The notes below the pieces were generated by a model. That model was not told the origin of the DNA. It searched no databases and worked only from the letters and a program-made list of their open reading frames with translations. From the NCBI GenBank assembly GCA_034359265.1, contig CP136890.1:52383501-52447500 (forward strand): 64,000 nucleotides of DNA, given 5' to 3'. The stretch's first letter is position 1, and each line of letters begins with the position of its first letter. The position numbers were made by a program, and so were the translations under genes. Source of the DNA: Canna indica (taxonomy: Eukaryota > Streptophyta > Magnoliopsida > Zingiberales > Cannaceae). Of this stretch, positions 58,893-64,000 are shown in pieces.

Positions 58893-61800
58893 TTATTCCT
58901 CATCATCTGAATAATAGTCTTCGAATTCTTCCTCTTCTTCCTCTTCTTCCTCTTCTTCATCTTCTTCATCTCCAGCTTCCTCAATTTCATGATCGTCATC
59001 ATCAGCATATTCAACTTCTAATTGAATTGACGTTGTGTTTGCATCCTTGAGTATTGGAATAATATGATCTACAGCAGGAGGATCATCTTCTTGATAGAAA
59101 CCATGTGTCATATCAGGTATCAGCTCATTTTCTCCTACTATCAGATCAATTTTTCCTCTACCTTTTGTCTTACAGACTACACGCCAATCTGCTCTATCTT
59201 TATTTCGAGCCGGATACTTCGCGTAATATACTTGTTCGGCTTGTGATGCCAATATAAAAGGCTCATTTGCTGCCAATTTAGATTTGTAATTAACCTCAAC
59301 AAGTTTGTATTTTGGATGAACTTTCATGCCCCTTTCTGTTGTATCGAACCAATGACATCTAAATAGAATAATTGATTTCAAGCCGAAGTAGTGCAACTCT
59401 ATCACTTCTTCCACCAGTCCATAAAAATCCATATCACATTCAACATAGGTTGTCCCTTTCACACAGACCCCAGCATTCATCGTCTTCTTTGTAAATGAAA
59501 ATTCAACCGTGTGAAATTTATATCCATTAACAAAATATCCGCTATAGCACGACACAAGTCGCGACGGTCCACTAACAAACTCAAATATTCTTTCATCTAT
59601 TTCAGCTCTGTGATCTTTGTTGTAAGTCTGAATCTAAGTAGGGAAATCATGATTCCGTAATCTCTCCTATTCTTGATCGTTGTGAAGAGAATATTTTTGC
59701 ACCATCTCAATGTCAAATATTTCAATGAATTGTTCAATCTCTGGACAATTGAGTAATACATACAAGTGTACCAAATGATACTCTTCCTCGCTTAAGTGTC
59801 GAGATGGACGAGAACCAAAAGCACGACCAGAGTGATAAAATATATTTAAACGTCCATCTGAATATCGAACACCCTCGTCGTCGTTACGTGGAAGACGATC
59901 AAATCTTATCTGTACTGTCGATTCAAAGTAAAATCAGCAGAATGTTGAAATTTCTTGGATGATATACGATTCAGATATTGATCCTTCAACGGCTGCGGTG
60001 TTCTTTACTTTTTTCTTCAGACGGTTCATGTATCTTTCAAATAAGTACATCCACCGATATTGAACGGGGCCACCAACTCGTGCCTCGTATGCCAAGTGTA
60101 TCGGTAGATGCTCCATCGAGTCAAAAAATGCAGGAGGGAAAAACTGCTCCAGCTTGCATATGATTTCAACAATATTATTTTCAAGTGTTGACATATCTTC
60201 GACTCGAAGGACATTTGCACAGATGTTTCTAAAAAACATACTTAATTCAGTCAACAGACCCCAAATATTATCAGGTAGAAGATCTCGAAATGCGATCGGA
60301 AGTAATCTCTGCATAAATACATGACAATCATGGCTCTTCATCCCTAATATTTTGCAATCATCGACGTTCACACATCGAGATATGTTTGAAGCATATCCAT
60401 CGGGTAATCTGAGTTCTTTTACCCATTGACAAACATCTTTGATCTGTTGTTTATTTAACACATATGGGGCCTTCGGTTTCAGATATCGTCCGTTGACCTC
60501 TTGTAACTCAAACTCTGGTCTTTTACAAAGTATTTTCATATCATGTCGGGCTTTGACACTATCTTTAGTTTTTCCGGAAATATCCATCAATGTGTTGAAA
60601 ATATTATCAAACACATTTTTTTCAATGTGCATGACATCTAAATTATGTCGAATCAATAATGAACTCCAATAGAGCAATTCCCAAAAGATATTTTTTTTCA
60701 CCCAGTTATGTGTTTGGCCAAAACCTGACACTCTTTCATTGCGACCAAATATTATATCTGGAAGTGCTGAAACACGTGCTAACATTTGTTCACCAAACAA
60801 CATCGGTGGTGGCCCATCTCTTTCGACTCTGCCCTTAGTAAATTTATTACGATTCCTTCGATACTGATGATTAACCGGTAGGAATCGACGATGACAATCA
60901 AAGAATGAGATTTTTCGTCCGTTCTGAAGACTGATTGATTTAGAGTGTTCCATACAATACGGACAAGAGAGTCGGCCGTGAGTGCTCCAATCAGACAACA
61001 TGCCGTACGCCGAGAAATCATTGATTGTCCACAAGACCGCGGCCTTTAAATTGAAGTTTTGCTTCCGATGACAATCATAAGTGACAGCTCCCTCAGTCCA
61101 CAATGTTTTCAATTCATCTATCAAGGGTCTGAGAAATATGTCAATTTCTTTTCGCGGACCCTTAGGACCCGGAATAATCATCGAAAGATAAATAAATTCA
61201 TCTTTCATGCACATTGACGGTGGCAAATTATAAACTGTCAGCAGCACTGGCCAAACTGAATAAGGAGTTGCAGAATGTCCAAACGGATTAAAACCATCTG
61301 TGCACAATCCCAATATGATATTTCTAGTATCCCTAGCAAATGAAGGATAACATGTATCCAAATGTTTCCATGCTTCACTGTCAGATGGATGAGTCATTAC
61401 TGTATCATCACGACTTCTTGCATGCCAACTCATGTAGGGGCTGTCTTTTCCGACATAAATAATCTTTGAAGCCTCGGTGTTAGTGGAAAATATCGAAGCA
61501 CCTTAAACGAGATATTTTTCTGTCGGACCAATTTCTTCTCCTTGTAACGAGGATGTTGACATACAGGGCATTTATCCAACTGCACATTTTCTTTGTAATA
61601 TAAAATGCAGTTATTTTGGCACGCGTGTATTTTTTCGTACCCAAGCCCCAATTTTCTCATTAGCTTTTTAGTCTTATAAAAAGTTGGCTCAAACTTGCTA
61701 TCAGTAGACAGCATTCCATTAATCAATCCAGCAATCCGATCATACGCAACTCCGCTGATATTACAATCGGCCGTGATGTTTAAGAGCTGTGTCATTGCTG

Positions 61801-62377
61801 AAAACCTAGTGTATTTAGGACAATTCTCATACAAAGGTTCATCGGCCGCTTTCAACATCTCGTAAAATTCTGCAGCTTCTTTATTCGGTAATTCAATCTC
61901 TACCGCAGTTTGTACTTCTGTGATATCAACCGCTGTAGTATCTGGTGGGACTGATGTCTGAAGAACTGGCCGATCAACATTATCATTCAGGTGGAATTGA
62001 CCCCCAAGACTATCAAATATCATAGTTCTATAGGGATTACATTGATTGGATGAAGAAGCACCAGCAGAGGAAGATTCACCATATGTGTGAACGATAGGAT
62101 TGCTCGACGTCCCGACTTCGCGTGACTCCCCGTGACAACTCCATAGAAAATATTTTGGTGCAAATCCTTTGCTATATAGATGCAGAGTGACAGTCCCCCG
62201 ATCCAAAAATCGTCCATTCCAACAAATGCGGCATGGACATCGGATTTGATCACCGATGCTAACGAAATTCTGATTCGAATAGGCGAAATTTAGGAAGTAC
62301 GTTACGCCTAATCGAAACTCATTCGTTAAAGCTCCACGCTCAAGACATCGGTACATCCAACTTCGATCAGCCGACAT
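58893..62377 (-). pseudogene. tnpD-like TNP2 transposase of CACTA copy 2, disrupted
   Basis: ATG at 62375-62377. The first 316 codons are open through the transposase-associated domain (FLWSCHGES intact, unlike copy 1) to a one-base deletion at about 61434-61439 (four G instead of five). The frame then runs open 61433-59934 through TNP2 and DUF4218 to a Ser-to-stop at 59934-59936. Further stops lie at about 59630-59670. DUF4216 and the Glu-rich tail are open 59555-58893 and include ELIPDMTHGFYQED, which copy 1 lacks in part. None of the defects is shared with copy 1. Confidence 0.9.
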
Positions 62378-62455
62378 GATTCTGTCAATCAATGATAATT
62401 TCTTTGGTTAATATCTTTAGGTGAGATTGTCCTATTCCATTCGGGATTTATGTTA

Positions 62456-62636
62456 CTTATATTGCACTAAGTACTTATTTTAACCGTTAACTTCATTCTA
62501 AATTTCGGCAGTATCTCCCTACAGTTCTCCGAATACGCATATCATCTGGGCGCGTATCGGAGAACAAGAGAGATGTTGCCGAAATTTAGAATAATTAGTT
62601 AACAGTTAAAATAAAAAAGTAAGTACAGTACAAATA
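62456..62636. repeat. Leader hairpin, CACTA copy 2
   Basis: Same position as in copy 1. The inner stem is good (ATTCTAAATTTCGGCA against TGCCGAAATTTAGAAT; TTCTCCGAATACGC against GCGTATCGGAGAA), but the outer left arm (GCACTAAGTACTTATTTTAA) is diverged from the right arm. Confidence 0.8.
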
Positions 62637-62837
62637 ACTATATTCCCAAATTGTCCAATCAGGGACAATTCAAGAATTGTACGTCGTATAAAAGATTGAT
62701 CATCTACTTCTTTTACACGAACATACAATCCCCGAACGGATCTAAGGTTTTGCTAAATCATATCCGACTCGTCGATGCGTACGTGAAACATATCAACTCG
62801 TCGGATGGATGATTATTTTCTAAATATTTCGAGACAG

Positions 62838-63017
62838 TTCGAGTCCATATTGGACAATTCCGACACGAGTCCAAATTCGACGATTTCGGCAAGAGTCAGA
62901 AGTGGATGATTTCGGCGCGCGTCCGAAGTGGACGATTCCGGCGCGCGTCCGAAGTGGACGATTCCGGCGCATGTCCGAAGTGGACGATTCTGGCGCGCGT
63001 CCGAAGTGGACAATTCC
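62838..63017. repeat. 26-bp tandem repeat in the CACTA leader, about 7 units
   Basis: Same unit as in copy 1 (GTCCGAAGTGGACGATTCCG); the units nearest the ATG are the most diverged. Confidence 0.88.
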
Positions 63018-63169
63018 AAAATTAATCTAAACCCTAAAAATTAATCTAAACCCTAATAATTAATCTAACAAATTAAACAATTAATCTAAATAATTAATGA
63101 AATAATTAATTAACAATTAAAAAACAATTTAAAAATATATATTAATCTACAAATTCCGGCGCCGAGTCA

Positions 63170-63731
63170 GGTGGACTCCGGCGCCGGCGTACAGTGGCCG
63201 GACACACTGTCCGACCACTGTACAAGGTCCGGCGGCGGCCATCGACTGATCGTCGCCGGCCGAAACCCTATTTTTAGGGTTTCGGCCGGATTTCCCGCCG
63301 GCCGCAACGGGAAGAGACGGCCGGCCGGTGATGTATACCTGACAGTGTCGGCAGCAGTGGGAGGAGGAAGAGGCGTCGGCGGCGGCGGCAGCGGCGGCGA
63401 GAGGCGGGAGGAGGAGGCGGCGGCGGCAGCAGCGGGAGGAAGAAGGGTTGGGCGCGATCGCGTGCCCTATATAAACTTATCAGCAACGGCTCACTCGCCC
63501 GTTAGAAAGCCGTTGCTAATAAGTTATCATCAGCAATGGCTCACTTGTCCGTTAGAAAGCCGTTGCTGATAATTAAAATCATCAGCAACGGCTCGCGTGT
63601 CCGTTAGAAAGCCGTTGCAGATACAACATATCTGCAACGGCTCGGGCGGCCGTAAGAACGTCGTTGCAAATAGCAACGGCTTGAGCGGCCGTTGCTGATA
63701 GCCGTTGCTGAAGACTCAATTTCTAGTAGTG
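63170..63731 (-). promoter_or_regulatory. Transposase promoter, GC-rich leader and right subterminal repeats, copy 2
   Basis: On the minus strand: terminal repeats 63731-63477, TATA box TTTATATAGG at about 63474-63465, GC-rich leader to 63170, and donor CAG/GTATAC at 63339/63338. Base composition jumps sharply here compared with the AT-rich flanks. Confidence 0.65.
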
Positions 63732-64000
63732 TTTCATACATATTGACAACGACAAGTTATAAACTATTAGCAGTATTGACCAAACTAAATAAGGAGTTCC
63801 AGAATGACTAAACAGATTAAAACCATCCGTGCACAATCCCAATATGATATTTATAGTATCCCTAGGAAATGAAGGATAACATCTATCCAAATATTTCCAT
63901 GCTTCATTGTCGGATGGATGAGTCATTACTGTATCATCATGACTTCTTGCTTGCCAACTCATGTAGGTGACAGTCTTTTCCGACATGAATAATCTTTGAA
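63732..64000 (-). pseudogene. tnpD-like transposase of older CACTA 2, continuation
   Basis: The minus-strand frame 63986-63723 reads MSEKTVTYMSWQARSHDDTV, NIILGLCTDGFNLFSHSGTP and LIVYNLSLSICMK. The next codons (KDEFIYLL) are found at 56686 on the other side of the young element, proving the interruption. The N-terminal part lies beyond the window. Confidence 0.88.

Larger units (their letters stand above)
56687..63731 (-). mobile_element. Complete young CACTA element, copy 2, duplication TTT
   Basis: CACTACTAGAA at 56687 to TTCTAGTAGTG at 63731, with TTT on both sides (56684-56686 and 63732-63734). Length 7045 bp. Same layout and strand as copy 1 and visibly very similar along its whole length. 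Differences include fewer leader repeats, a less perfect hairpin and different disabling mutations. Confidence 0.95.
50627..64000 (-). mobile_element. Older CACTA element 2, interrupted twice, runs off the window
   Basis: Left terminus CACTACTGGAATAACGAGC at 50627. Subterminal motifs 50627-51055 are decayed. Its own sequence is 50627-52369, 53809-56686 and 63732-64000. A solo copia LTR sits in tnpA and the young CACTA copy 2 sits in the TNP2 coding region. The right terminus is beyond 64000. Confidence 0.9.

Overview
This is nuclear DNA from a flowering plant. The left 5.7 kb holds the 3' part of an intron-containing PRAF/RLD-type gene (PH end, RCC1 repeats, FYVE finger, BRX domain). Nearly everything to its right is layered transposable elements with plant hallmarks: CACTA elements, Ty1/copia elements whose polypurine tract lies beside LTRs ending GGCCAACA, and Ty3/gypsy elements of chromovirus and Tat type. 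The species cannot be read from the sequence. No rRNA, tRNA or CRISPR is seen.

Layout. 79-5729: the only host gene that looks alive, 5' end outside the window. 6.8-9.9 kb: pieces of a SIRE-like copia LTR, one nested in another, and a Tat LTR fragment. 10.05-11.52 kb: two spliced-looking exons of a STICHEL-like gene beside the right terminus of a CACTA element. 11.5-12.1 kb and 20.6-28 kb: a Tat-like gypsy element, apparently split by a Del/Tekay-like gypsy block (12.4-20.6 kb) whose pol is shuffled. The Tat block carries a 109-bp tandem array, an antisense extra ORF and a copia deletion derivative with a perfect target duplication.

28.3-49.9 kb is one minus-strand copia element blown apart by three insertions. 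An old CACTA (29278 to about 40766) sits in reverse transcriptase and itself carries a younger complete CACTA (31792-39059, duplication AAT). A DNA-transposon-like element (42600-45941) carries a BBX first exon and a BTB/POZ gene fragment. The third insertion is a SIRE-like LTR (45987-47628). 50.6-64 kb repeats the theme: an old CACTA, broken by a solo LTR (52370-53808, duplication TGGCC) and by a second young complete CACTA (56687-63731, duplication TTT), runs off the right edge.

The two young CACTA copies are siblings. Each has TIRs starting CACTACTAGAA, subterminal arrays of an AGCAACGGCT motif, a GC-rich leader, and two minus-strand genes in a probable single transcription unit: tnpD-like (transposase-associated domain, TNP2, DUF4218, DUF4216) then tnpA-like. 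Both genes are broken in both copies, at different sites, so they probably moved with transposase supplied in trans. The most unusual structures are a long hairpin in the leader intron whose arms look homogenised in one copy, a 26-bp leader repeat with 12 versus 7 units, a permuted in-frame gypsy pol ORF, and the BBX+BTB capture.
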